From Endomychus coccineus (taxonomy: Eukaryota > Arthropoda > Insecta > Coleoptera > Endomychidae), in the NCBI GenBank assembly GCA_958510875.1, contig OY294068.1, positions 157,640,388-157,704,387 of the forward strand: a stretch of DNA of 64,000 bases, written 5' to 3'. Numbering within the stretch: the first letter of the stretch is position 1; the number at the start of each line of letters is the position of its first letter. Below are positions 1 through 10,774 of this stretch, in pieces. The position numbers and the translations under genes are program-made. Below the pieces are notes generated by a model. That model was not told the origin of the DNA, searched no databases, and worked only from the letters and a program-made list of their open reading frames with translations.

Positions 1-878
1 GAACAATGTTATGCCTCGCTCTGCAACGTCGTTTACAACTTTAATGTTACTCACTAATAGCTTCTTAGCATTTTTGTAAAAATCTCTGGAATCCCATTCT
101 TACAAGTCGACATCAATGAACGTACTTTTGATGAACGCCGTAGATCTTGGACAGACAAGAAATCGTTATCTAGGTCTAATTGAAAACTATTTTCTACCAA
201 CAATATCGTTTTCAACATAAGAATCTAATGAGAAATCTTCACGGAGATAGTAACTCGAAGTCATGGTTATGCACTCCACGTGATTAGATAGTTTGCTCAC
301 TGAAAGGTTAGGGCGTCAGTTTGAGCGACACGTGCGAACATGATGGCGGGTTTATAATTTCGATCGCGTTTTCAATTTTGAAGTGCCAAGTTTGGATTTC
401 AAATTTTTCGTCTATAAACTTTATCTTATTTTTTGGCATTTTGGATCAATGTTTGGATTGGAGCTGGAATATTAATCACCGTTGTTTTTTTTGCAATCGG
501 ATGTTTGCTCATTTTAAAATTTATTATGAGTAATTTTAGAGGGTGAGAACATCAAATTTTCAACTTTGCCTGAATAACGGACACCCTAATACTTATGCAT
601 ATTTTGCTAGCTAAAGGGAGCTTATCATTATTTCAGAGAGTTCGAATTATAGAGTGTTGAATGACACATGATTAAAAGTTATGTGAAAACGATTTTGTCA
701 TGTTCCAGAATTCAGGAAACGTGGGCACATGCAAGCACACTCGCACGCAAATAACTCACACACAAGGATTTTTACTTCCCTTAGTATAAATACGTAGTAC
801 AAGGTGGCCTGAATAATTTTTTTGTACAACCGTACGAGAAGTGAGTACTTCGCAGGCGTTATACAGTTCGCAAAATAC

Positions 879-917
879 AATTTCGCGGCAACTGCCGTTA
901 GTAACGGCCGCGAAATT
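879..917. repeat. Perfect inverted repeat (hairpin)
   Basis: AATTTCGCGGC at 879-889 is matched by its exact reverse complement at 907-917. A second short palindrome, CCGTTA against TAACGG, sits inside the loop. This could form a cruciform or RNA hairpin. Nothing around it identifies a function; it may be the tip of a small foldback repeat. Confidence 0.6.
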
Positions 918-2137
918 AAAAGCCAATTTGACGTTTCAAAATTTTCACACAGGCATTTCGAAATCACAATGACGTCTTTTATTTCTATACAAACATTATT
1001 ATATTTAGAAAATTATAATTTATTTAGGATAGATATTAACATTAATTGTACAGTTAGTATTATTGATGATATGAATTCCGGACGTTAAAGCAACTAAATC
1101 TAATGTTTCGGTATAATGACTACTAATACTGGAAACATTGGAGATTCCTACATCAGAACCAATATTTGTACTACTTTTTGATGCATGACCAGAAATTGAA
1201 CTCGAAATTTTCTACTTTTCAGGAACTAAACTCCCATAGCAGAATCGACTACATCTTTTAACTCCGGAGGAGTGCATGAGATTGAACTACCACTATCAGA
1301 CATAATCACAAATTAAAAAATATTTCTCGGAAATGTCAATACGAAATTCCATAGAAAAACTCGATTTCCATAGAAATAGAAACGCTAAGAAAGTAAATCC
1401 GAATATTTTGAATTTTTAATGAAATTATTTAGCAATCCTCGGCGATAATTTTTCTTTCGATTGCAAAAGAGTCGTTTCGCGGCCTTGATCTAAAAATAAA
1501 TATTTTCTGATTTCCTCCGAAAGTGGTGAAACTAGTAACTTTCTTTTTTGGGCGCATGAACCCCGTATCAAGTGTTATTTTTGACATTCAATTTACGGAG
1601 TTACGGAGATACAGCGCTTTAATTTTGGAAAAAACCGAATGTACGGTAATTAGAATTCACAGACATTAGAGTGAAGAAAGTATTAGGTATTTATTTTAAA
1701 ATCGAGGAACAGAACGTGAGCGTAATTGCCTTACATACAAGGTTTTGTTAATAACCAATTTAAAGATTAACCATCAATTAAACATAATTATTTTGATGTT
1801 GGAAAAAATATACGCCCCACTAAAAACGTTTTGACTTGTGGAAGATATTTTACAACTTCTTGGTTTTAGTCATATGCCTTGCTAACGGTTCAAAAAAATA
1901 GCTTCTTCATTTTTTTGCTCAGAAGCCATATTTTCCTTACGAATGCACTTATTCAATCAAAAACGGATCTCATGAAGCCTCTCGTTGAATTATCATTGTC
2001 ATAAATAACAAGTTTTTAAGACATTGAATTACCTCGTGAATTACTGAGTAATTTACTGATTAAAACTGCAAAGTCGTTATAAATTGGGATGCTCGTGATG
2101 TATCAGATTATACAAAATTTCGAAACTTCCAGATATA

Positions 2138-2226
2138 ATTGACAGCTTGATTAACATTAAGATTAATACACATATGACCGAAATTGACAACTTGATCAAA
2201 CATTAAGATTAATACATACATAACCG
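2138..2226. repeat. Two tandem copies of a ~44-bp unit
   Basis: A unit beginning AATTGACA.CTTGAT and containing CATTAAGATTAATACA occurs at about 2138-2181 and again at about 2182-2226 with a few differences. It is a short diverged tandem duplication of no evident function. Confidence 0.65.
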
Positions 2227-3165
2227 GTAAAATTCCAAATTCCTAATCTACTAATTTACATATACCGATGACCACACTTCAGCCAAACAACCCAAGGCTA
2301 GACAGTTTTCAATCATTTCATTTAATTTGTCGAAGGGTTCCGTTGAATCTCACTTGTTTATAGTAACAGGTTACTCATCAATTATGTGAAATAAACACTT
2401 CATTGAAGGGTATGAAATACATCTTAAAAGCAGATGATACAGTTCCTGTTAACTATCATAAACTCTCAAGCCAAATCTTTTAAGCTTATCTGCGAAATTA
2501 AAAAATTAGCGGATATTTTTAGAATCATAACATGTTCCACATAATGGGACTTTTAATAAAGGATGCTGGCACTAATGCAATCAGTAATAGAAATAGTTCA
2601 AGAGAGCTGAAAGGCACTAAGAACGTTTCAAGAGAAACCAGAGATCTGAAATTGTGCAAAAAAAAATCAAACTGTCTCATTGTATTATTTGAAATCAAAC
2701 CATTAATTTCTATGTCACTAATGGAATTGAACATCTAAAAGATGCAGATAAAAAAAACTTTACTTCACACCTGAAATGATATATAATAACTTATGTATAT
2801 TATAATTTATAATAGGAACAAAATTTGATTATAGAAAATGAATGAACAAAAGAAGAAAACAATGCAATTCGATTTCTGACTAGATTTGTAGTTTTGCTTC
2901 CATTAAATGATAGAAATTCTAGTGAGAATAAGACGTACCTGGCACTGAGAGAATTATGGAACCGAGTATGGAACTTTCTGGAAGAGTTCATTTGTTTTTC
3001 ATTATCCTGTTAGTAAATGAATATTTTTTTGAAATTTTGGAAGAGAATTTTTCTCCAGAGTAACTCTCATCGATGCTACAGTAACCATAAAGAGTGCAAA
3101 CCGTGAACGTTGTAATTCGGATCTAGTACCTACCCAAAATTGGTATCGTGTATACGAGACGCAAG

Positions 3166-3361
3166 GGATCCAATTTGAAAAAAGCCAAACTTGAAAAATA
3201 AACGGCTGATAAAATTTAACCCTGACATTCCTCTACTATAATTATCATTTAGGTACCCAAGACTGGCTTGGAATATTATGAATTCTCGACATAACGCTAG
3301 GGATCAATTCTGAAAAATAAGCGGCTGATAACAGTTAACCCTGACCTTGCTCCACTATATC
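3166..3361. repeat. Diverged direct repeat
   Basis: The segment at about 3166-3240 (containing GAAAAATAAACGGCTGATAA and TTAACCCTGAC) recurs at about 3300-3361 (GAAAAATAAGCGGCTGATAA, TTAACCCTGAC) with point changes and a deletion. The copies are separated by about 60 bases of unrelated sequence. Confidence 0.65.
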
Positions 3362-5219
3362 ATGAACGATAGGCAGGTTTGTAGTGTACCTACCGCGAGG
3401 TTCCCACATAGTCATCGCGACTCACTTGTAACTTAGTTCGCTCTCAGCCACACAAATCGCCGTCGAACCTCTCTAATACCAACAAAAACAAAAACACGAG
3501 CACATGCTCACCGTTCAATTATTATTGTACGCTGTTTCTCAACTAACGGACCAGGCACCTAGATTTTTCTATTGTACTTTATTCGCACCAAGGACGCCCG
3601 TATCAATTGTTTAATTAGAAACATACATTACAAACATGGTTGAATAATCACTCACCTTTATCCATCCTCCCTGAGCAGTCACCAGGGTGTACAGAAGATA
3701 CAAATCAACTTCTCGGCCGCCAATTGTGGGGGACCTTCTGTAAGGAGTCCTGGAACATTCGTAACGGGACGTCATTTACATTAGTGTGGGCGTGTAAACC
3801 TAAAAACTTACCCTCTCGTATCGTGGAAGTGTTGCAGATCTCGCAGGAAACCATCACGTTCCTTGGAGTACGTGGCCGGATCTTTTTCAAGAATTTTGGC
3901 CATACCTAGCAGCACGAAACCCCCGTATAAGAGCACTGCACGTGTCACTGAACACCGGACGACATGATCAGGAGCGGGTGCGACTCCAGGGCGCTAACAA
4001 GACCGTCCCGACGTCGGAATTGTTCACCTCCCGCAACTAGGGATGCTCGCACCTAGCAGTCGTTAACCAGGCAGTTGACGACTCCCTGCGCTGGCACTAA
4101 GCACGACGTTGCACTCGCTCTGACCGTAATAATGCGCAGTATCATCGTTACTGAAGATCCTAAATGATTTCAAACACTCTTCAACGAAATTACCGACAAT
4201 TACAAATAATTTAAAGTGCTCCGACAGCATTAGAATCGAAAATTCTTCCTAAAATGTCACGAACCAACTCTACCGCACTAACCCATGATGCTTGTCAAGA
4301 ACATTACCACAACATGGCTGCCGGTTCCCCGTTATTAGAAGCGCGAAAATAATGATTTTTAGATGTGTACACTTATGCTTACATATATTTCATGGAAAAC
4401 AATCATTCACCAATAATCTTTTGGGTTTTTTACAACCTACAACTACCTATGAACCTCGTCACAACACGTTTCTGTACAATTAATAAAAAATTATAAACTT
4501 TTGACAACACAAAATAAGAGTTCAAATGCCATTTTATTTCAAATGCGACATCTAGTGTCGTGCATCTCACTATGATTGAAATTGACACCGCTCTTTCCAA
4601 TAATAGGTTTCTATTTGGAAAACATCTGATAATGTGTATTCTCAATTTTTGTTATATAATTGAGAGCCGTTCGTCATTCGTTATGATTCAAATGATTATG
4701 ATTCTCAACGTTCTACGACTAAACTAAAATAATTATTGAATAGTATCATTTCGAAACTGGACAGAAGATGTCTCTACACTATAATATATAATTCTGTATT
4801 CACAGAATTGTATTCAGTCTACAGAGTAAGGTTTTAAGTCACTTCCAAACTTTTGACTATACATTCAATTCTGGATCTTACCTCCACTACGAGTTTCACC
4901 CTTTCTCAATTGTACAATGTTCGATTATCTCCTGATTACTCGAAAATTCGTATATTGTAGATACAGATAGTCATTGAGCCATTTAAGAATAGTTCAATGA
5001 TTATAGTTGAAATCAGCTTTATCAAGCAACCTCTATGGGTAATTACAAGAATTTAGAATTAATCCACTGAATAGTATAAGCAAATATGAAACTTGGAATT
5101 CCTTAAAGAAATGAAACTTCTATGCTCCGAATTTACAATAGACAATTTGACATTCTCCAGGACAAGTGCACGTGTTTTTCTGGTTAGTGTTGTGCTTTTG
5201 AATATTGTGTTTGTATTAA

Positions 5220-5309
5220 ATGGTGTATAAACGTAAAAAGTATCATTATGGTGATACTCATTTAAAGAGACGATGGGCTACTAAACGTAGAACCAAAGAT
5301 TTGGATCAG
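5220..5309 (+). CDS. ZNF593: ZNF593/Bud20-type zinc-finger protein, exon 1
   Basis: This first coding exon of 30 codons starts at ATG 5220 and encodes a very basic segment (MVYKRKKYHYGD..., then TKRRTKDLDQ) typical of the N-terminus of ZNF593/Bud20 proteins. It ends in phase 0 at a GT donor (5310-5311). The 86-nt intron to 5395 ends in TTATAG. Joining to exon 2 gives the family sequence DLDQ-IDDDIRPEN, which supports both splice sites. No upstream in-frame ATG or clear TATA box was seen. Confidence 0.88.
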
Positions 5310-5395
5310 GTAGATTAGCTTTGTTAACTGTTCAAAACACTACGAAAATTTTGCAATTTGCGTTTTATATGATGAATGCTTGGTTTTTGTTATAG

Positions 5396-5728
5396 ATAGA
5401 TGATGATATCAGACCAGAAAATTGTGAGAAATTGTTGAAACAGGAGGTAGACCTCGATAAACCAGGCAGTGCGCAGCACTATTGTGTCCACTGTGCACGT
5501 TATTTCATCGATGACCAAGCCCTGCAAGCCCATTTCAGAACGAAAGTCCACAAACGTCGATTAAAAGCTTTGGAGCTAGAGCCACATACGATTGAAGAAT
5601 CTGAACGAGCAGCAGGATTTGGAAATTGGGTACAACCTAAACGAAGGAAAATTGAAACACAAACACCATTGATTGAAGAAAAAGCTGATAGTGTTGAAAA
5701 AATTGAAGTCGATCACAATACACTATAA
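5396..5728 (+). CDS. ZNF593: ZNF593/Bud20-type zinc-finger protein, exon 2
   Basis: This exon supplies 110 codons of a 140-residue protein. It carries one U1/matrin-like C2H2 finger, CVHCARYFID...HFRTKVHKRRLK, with spacing C-x2-C-x12-H-x5-H, followed by the family signature EPHTIEESERAAGFGNWVQP and a basic tail. Yeast Bud20 and human ZNF593 are shuttling nuclear and nucleolar proteins of 60S ribosome assembly and export; assigning that role here is by homology. The stop TAA (5726-5728) lies only 13 nt before the SLIMP ATG, with no poly(A) signal between, so the two genes may share a transcript. Confidence 0.93.
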   Translation: MDDDIRPENCEKLLKQEVDLDKPGSAQHYCVHCARYFIDDQALQAHFRTKVHKRRLKALELEPHTIEESERAAGFGNWVQPKRRKIETQTPLIEEKADSVEKIEVDHNTL

Positions 5729-5741
5729 TTAAAAAATTAAA

Positions 5742-7094
5742 ATGGTCAATATTAAATTAGTTTTAGGCATAAGGGTACAAAACACAATTTGGAGAAGTTT
5801 TTCATCGGCTTTGTATATCACAGGTGATAAAGCACAAAGTAATTGCATCTCTGTGAAACCACACATAAATTTTAACAAACGGCTTGAAAATAAATCTGAG
5901 TTAATTGAGAACATTTCACATCGAAAGCTTGATGTTGATATCAATAAATTAGCGAATCGCTGGGGTTTTTATAAGTCAATGGATGAACGTAAAATAATTC
6001 TAGAAACTGCCAGGACTGAAATTTCTAAATGGCTCAATAAAGCTGTGGAAGAAGGTGTTGTTGAGAACATAAAAGAGTTGAAATTGCATATGAAGATGAT
6101 TCGGGATGAAATAATATCACTTAAAGAGTTTAGTTATGGTTTGGAGGAAAATGTGATGTTATCAATTCTAGGTTTACCAAATTTTTTACATTCAGATACT
6201 CCCAAAGAATATGATTTGTTAGTTTATGAGCATTTAGAAAAGCTGTGTCATCAGTCACCAAGTCATTTGGATATAGCTATTGAAAAAAATTATCTTAAGC
6301 TTCTTAATTCAATGAATTGTTACTTAAAATCTGATGCTGCATTATTTGAATTCGGCATGTTCAATTATTCAATTGAATTTATGTTAAATCATAATTACCA
6401 TCAATTTTCTAACTCAGATTTCAGTCGTAGTGTGGTTGTTGAAGGTTGTGGAACCGATTACTGTGATAATAAAAAAATTTTCACCTTGCAAGATTCTGAC
6501 GAAAATAAACAAGAACTTAACAGATTGCATTTAACTGGAGGTGCTTCAATTTATGCCTTTATGGCTTACTTCAGTAGACATTTAGTTCCAAATACAAATC
6601 TCCCTCTAAATTACTTTTGTTGTGGGAGAAGTTACAGAGAAATTAATCAAGAATCTGAATCAAATTTGTTTAATCTAAATCAAGAATCTGTTTTGAATGT
6701 TTTCATTGCCACATTAGATAATGATGAAAGTATGTTAAAATCATTAAACGACTTGAAGCAACATTTAATCGAGTTATATAAATCTTTCAATTATCACTTT
6801 AAGTTGGTTTATTTAGAAGCTTCGAAATTGGATAAGTCCGAATGTTTACGATTGTCAATACAAATGTTTTCTAATAATCTTCAAGAGTATATAGAAGTAG
6901 GCCATATCTCAATGTATGGTACATACTTGAGCGAGAGGTTACAATTCACATATAAATTGGGTAAAGAAAGGATATACCCTAGAGTAATTTCTGGTCATAT
7001 TTTGAATATTCATAAAATTTTAGGGTGTGCGTTAGAAAATAATTTTGTTGATAACATACCGTTATTGAGTGATACTTTAAAGAATTATGTATAG
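5742..7094 (+). CDS. Slimp: SLIMP, seryl-tRNA synthetase-like insect mitochondrial protein
   Basis: The 450-residue protein is intronless here. Its N-terminus is basic and free of acidic residues before about residue 29 (R11, R18), as expected for a mitochondrial presequence. Residues about 95-135 form the helical arm region of class II SerRS, and the rest is a degenerate catalytic core. Motif 2 is recognisable as CGRSYRE (294-300). The TxE loop of true SerRS (GTAE) reads GGAS near residue 266, and motif 3 (SGHILNIHKILGCALE, about 417-432) lacks the ATP-contacting Arg. In Drosophila SLIMP does not charge tRNA but pairs with mitochondrial SerRS and affects mitochondrial translation and mtDNA. 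The stop codon sits at the edge of a foldback transposon. Confidence 0.9.
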   Translation: MVNIKLVLGIRVQNTIWRSFSSALYITGDKAQSNCISVKPHINFNKRLENKSELIENISHRKLDVDINKLANRWGFYKSMDERKIILETARTEISKWLNKAVEEGVVENIKELKLHMKMIRDEIISLKEFSYGLEENVMLSILGLPNFLHSDTPKEYDLLVYEHLEKLCHQSPSHLDIAIEKNYLKLLNSMNCYLKSDAALFEFGMFNYSIEFMLNHNYHQFSNSDFSRSVVVEGCGTDYCDNKKIFTLQDSDENKQELNRLHLTGGASIYAFMAYFSRHLVPNTNLPLNYFCCGRSYREINQESESNLFNLNQESVLNVFIATLDNDESMLKSLNDLKQHLIELYKSFNYHFKLVYLEASKLDKSECLRLSIQMFSNNLQEYIEVGHISMYGTYLSERLQFTYKLGKERIYPRVISGHILNIHKILGCALENNFVDNIPLLSDTLKNYV

Positions 7095-7305
7095 TCGAGT
7101 CATATTAGCAAAAAAGCTGGGAAAATTTGCGGGCAATTCCGATCGACTCCGATTTCCTGAACGGATTTAAAACATTCCCCAAAAAAAACTAATATGTGCT
7201 TTTCCATTTTTCAATTGTTATAGAGGAAAATGGCCAATTTTCATGGAAGTCAGTTACGTGTTAAAAAAATTGTCTCAATACAGTCGATGGGGAAAGCCGC
7301 GTTGG

Positions 7306-7311
7306 AATAAA
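7306..7311 (+). promoter_or_regulatory. Candidate poly(A) signal for SLIMP inside transposon
   Basis: AATAAA about 212 nt after the SLIMP stop is the first canonical hexamer downstream. It lies inside the foldback element, so the SLIMP mRNA 3' end may be supplied by the transposon. This is inference from position only. Confidence 0.35.
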
Positions 7312-7576
7312 TAATGCATCTGTAAAACAAAAGCCGTGAAAAAATCCACTGCGGCTTAGGTCCCTTGAAACAATAGAACCACGGAACAACAGCCTCACGC
7401 TCGCCGTATCGTGACATGGGTATTAAAAATGGATTACCAGCGGTGGCCGTCGAACGCCTCATATCTGCTTATGAATGAAAGTGACAAAAACAAAATCGAA
7501 AACATTATAAAATATATACCGATTGTTGAGAACACCTGGTACGATGCTTTGACCTTAAAAGAATACACATCGTAAG

Positions 7577-7605
7577 ATATATATATTATATATATATATA
7601 TACAT
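7577..7605. repeat. (TA)n microsatellite
   Basis: A run of TA dinucleotides interrupted once lies inside the foldback element after the SLIMP gene. Confidence 0.8.
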
Positions 7606-8856
7606 ACTCAAAGGTAAGAACCGTAGCATCTGGCTCAGGTAGAAAAAAAATATCGCCGCAGGCATGACTTCATTCAATGGAAACTTATTTTAAAATTTTT
7701 TTAAAATAAATATTTTGGATTACCTCCTGAATTTTGTATTGGATAAAATTTGAATCAGCCGAATAGCTTTCTGCACGTAATATTGTCCAAACGCAAATTG
7801 AAATCTATGAAAAAAAAAACTTTTAAGAAAACAAATTTTTTTTCAAAATATCTGTGTTGATATGGAACAATAGAAAAGAATATAAATACTTACAATTCGT
7901 AATTAGTGGATGTAAAAAAAAAATTATTTGTGGATGAATAATTGGTTATTAATTAATTATTCCAAAAAATAATAAGTTTAAAAAAATGTCGTTTACACAA
8001 TAAACACAATTACACAATGAACAAAATAAAATTCAACAGCCATTGTTGGCATGATTTTGAAATTTTAGAAATTTCCTAATTTTTTGCCCATGAAATTTGC
8101 CCATTTTCCTCTATATTCCTCTATAACAATTGAAAAATGGAAAAGTACATATTAGTTTTTTCTCGGTAATGTTGTAAATCCGTTCAGGAAAATTTTGCAA
8201 AAAACCCGTAGTCGATCGGAGTTGCCCGCAAATTTTTTCAGTTTTTACACTTTTTTCGTCTAATTTAACCCGACTAGTATGAAGCTCAGAATATAGTTAT
8301 TATACAGGGTGTTTCAGTTTTTTCGTTCATAACTTCGGCAACCGATAGAACTTCTAAAAATAATAGGGGTTCTTTCATATAACATTTTTTCTAAATCACT
8401 TCGTTTCCGAGATACAGGGTTGTTAAAGATTTCAAAAACTATAACATTTTCTTCATTATCTTCTGAACAAATTGAAATTATCAGTTCAAACTTAGTACAC
8501 TTTAGTTTTACTGAATGAGACATTTTTTTGGCCACAAAATGTTTTTGAGACAAATACAGTAGCATAGTTATGGGGTTTTGTACCCATTTAAACCCCTTAA
8601 ACTTCTACCCCAATGGTCAGAAATTATTATTGTATACAAATTTGAAAACTTTGATTTATTTGCTATGAAAAAGTATTCTTGATAAATTTCACTTAGAGGC
8701 TTCCTGTTCGAGCTATTTTGATTTTTCTAATCTGGGTTATCATATGGAATTTCTTTTGAAAGGCTGTTTAAACAGTAAAAAATGTGAATACCTTTTTATT
8801 AGTAACCATAAAAAATAATCATTCATAATAAATGCTGAAAATGATATCCATTTACT

Positions 8857-9345
8857 TTAATGCAACGGCGACATCGATTTCTCAACGACCTTCCTTCTTT
8901 TTGGAATTAACATTTTATTATTTATTTCACCACAAGCTCTTCGAATATGATTCAGTAGATCTTCTCTATTATGAAACAGCGTAGCAAAAACTTCATCTTT
9001 CAAATAACTCCAAGCAAAAAAGTCCAGAGGATTGAGGTCAGGTGATCGAGGAGGCCATGCAACTGAACAACCTCTACCAATCGCATCTTTCACCGTACTT
9101 CATATTTAGCAATTCTCGTACTTGTCTGCCAAAATGGGCAGGACAGCCATCCAATTGTATCCATGTATTGGTTCCCTCATTGTGTGGTGTCTTCGTGATT
9201 AGTTTCCAAAAATTCTAAAAATGCATTGACACTGAATTTTTCTTGAAACTTCCTAGATTTTGTACCATGAGTGTTTTCATTTGCCCCTAAACGTAAATTG
9301 TGAAAATTAATAAATTCACGTCTGTGTAAAATGTGCTTCATCTCC
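8857..9345 (-). pseudogene. Mariner-like (IS630/Tc1) transposase fragment, left arm
   Basis: Read on the minus strand through frameshifts and stops, it shows DEAHF (first catalytic Asp), QLDGCPAHFGRQVREL (second Asp) and WPPRSPDLNPLDFFAWSYLK (third Asp), the order expected of a DDE/D transposase. The N-terminal DNA-binding half is missing. A one-base insertion breaks the frame between the second and third motifs. Inactive. Confidence 0.85.
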
Positions 9346-9389
9346 ACAATATTTGCTGGAGAAAGTGTTCTGTGTTGTTCAGTTTATTA

Positions 9390-9770
9390 TGGGCAAATGA
9401 AAACCCATCATGGTACAAGATTTAGGAATTTTCAAGAAGAATTCAATGTTAATGTCTGGCTTGGCATTTACAAAAGCAATATTTTTGGCCCATACGTTTT
9501 ACCAGACAGACTAACGACCGCTGCATTTTTACAATCTTTGGAAACTTATCACGAAGACACCACACAACGAGGGAACAAATGCATGGATACAATTGGATGA
9601 CTGCCATGCCCATTTTGGCAGACAAGTACGAGAATGGTTTAATAGGAAGTACGGTGAAAGATGGATTGGTAGAGGTGGTCCAGTTGCATGCTTGTTGTGA
9701 AATCAATAATAAAATGTTAATTCGAACAAGAAGGTCTTTGAGAAATCAATGTCTGCGTTGCTTGAAGTAA
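9390..9770 (+). pseudogene. Mariner-like transposase fragment, right arm
   Basis: This is the inverted partner of the left-arm copy. It reads FQEEFNVNVWLGI, then IQLDDCHAHFGRQVRE and RWIGRGGPVA, and then loses the SPDLNPLD block through a deletion before the EINNKMLI...RR tail. The two arms differ by many substitutions and indels, so the palindrome is old. Confidence 0.8.
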
Positions 9771-10300
9771 ATGGATCATTTTGAGCATTTATTATCAATT
9801 ATTTTTCATCAACCAAGAAATAGGTATTTAAATATTTTCTTACGTTTTAAATCATTTAATTCATTTTTTTAAGAAATTTCAAAAGATAGCCCTGATTAGA
9901 AAAATCAAAATAGCTCGAACAGGAAACCTCTAAGTGAAATTTATCAAGAATACTTTTTTATAGAAAATATATAATTATAATTTCCGACCATTGGCGTAGA
10001 AGTTTAAGGGGTTTGAATGGGTACAAAACCCCATAACTACGCTACTGTATTTGTCTCAAGAACATTTTGTCATCAAACAAATTTCTCATCCAGTAAAACT
10101 GAAGTGTACCGAGTTTGAACCAAAAATTTTCATTTGTTTAGAAAAGATAAAGAAGAAAATGTAATAATTTTTCAAAACTTCAACACCCTGTACCTCGGAA
10201 ACGAAATGATTTAGAGAAAAATTTAAATGAAAGACCCCTATTATTTTTAGAAGTTTTATCGTTTACCGAAGTTATGAACGAAAAACTGAAACACCCTGTA

Positions 10301-10559
10301 TATTTATAATAAAGTAAAAGGAGAAACTTTAAAATGTTTGAAATAAGAAATTTATAAATTTTCGATAATTTGCTACTTTAAGACATGTAGGTAGTGTAGT
10401 GCCCAGGTGATGGTACATGCTCAGGCTCCTACTTACCTTAATAATCAAGTGTTTGGTTCTATAGTCTCTGTATAGTTGAAATAATTGTTACAAAACGACT
10501 CTGGAATAAAAACTTATCAAAAAATGTAAAATTTATTTTTGTATAAAAATTATTAAATA
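10301..10559. other. 3' flank of the dynein gene
   Basis: AT-rich sequence between the mariner palindrome and the dynein stop codon. It contains the dynein poly(A) signal and nothing else I recognise. Confidence 0.6.
10532..10537 (-). promoter_or_regulatory. Poly(A) signal of the dynein heavy chain gene
   Basis: AATAAA on the minus strand lies 22 nt beyond the dynein TGA stop (10562-10560), implying a very short 3' UTR. Confidence 0.65.
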
Positions 10560-10774
10560 TCAGTAATCTAACGCGCAAATCATAGCTACTCCTCTTTTTA
10601 TCCAATGCCGTTGTGGCTTATCACTGGGTACCTCTACAGCCACTACATAGTTTGTAGAGTGACCTGTAGTTGACAATGTACCAGCTCGCGTAAGAGTCTT
10701 GTATATTGGGCACAAATATGTTCCACCTGCTTGTTTATGATTCTCTTCGGGTACCATCCATATCACGTTCATTT
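10560..10774 (-). CDS. DNAH1: Dynein heavy chain exon 21 (terminal, with stop)
   Basis: Encodes [55 protein letters not shown] and [16 protein letters not shown], followed by TGA. The Y..P(V/I)[15 protein letters not shown](F/Y)V motif marks the end of all axonemal dynein heavy chains, and the final residues are the best evidence for DNAH1. Confidence 0.95.

Larger units (their letters stand above)
1..5219. other. Upstream intergenic region, no supported gene
   Basis: I find no reading frame here that looks like a conserved protein. Short open frames exist, for example around 2.5-3.0 kb and 3.64-3.91 kb, but they lack recognisable motifs, codon bias or splice structure. The stretch from about 3.6 to 4.13 kb is visibly richer in G and C than its surroundings and could be a promoter, an untranslated exon or an old repeat. 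The rest is AT-rich with the small repeats listed separately. Confidence 0.5.
7092..8276. mobile_element. Foldback/MITE-like element with ~150-bp terminal inverted repeats
   Basis: About 150 bases from 7094 (GTCGAGTCATATT..., TTGCGGGCAA, CTGAACGGATTT, AACTAATATG, TTTTTCAATTGTTATAGAGG) recur inverted at about 8085-8274, with small indels including a duplicated TATAGAGGA block. The ends read GTCGRGTY and are flanked by TA on both sides (7092-7093 and 8275-8276), as in Tc1/mariner-type insertions. The interior has no recognisable transposase and contains a TA microsatellite near 7.58 kb, so the element is non-autonomous. Its left end overlaps the SLIMP stop codon. Confidence 0.8.
8303..10300. 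mobile_element. 2-kb palindrome of two inverted mariner-like copies
   Basis: Two arms of nearly 1 kb (about 8305-9287 and 9390-10298) are inverted copies, separated by about 100 bases. The outer termini read CAGGGTGTTTCAGTTTTT and its complement, each bordered by TA, as in Tc1/mariner elements. Both arms carry the 3' part of the same decayed transposase in opposite directions, so one terminus and half the gene were lost and replaced by an inverted copy. It lies 27 bp from the preceding foldback element. Confidence 0.85.

Noticed and set aside
3640..3909. Open frame of 89 codons in a GC-richer stretch
   Set aside because: No recognisable domain, an open antisense frame overlaps it, and no splice or promoter context supports a gene.
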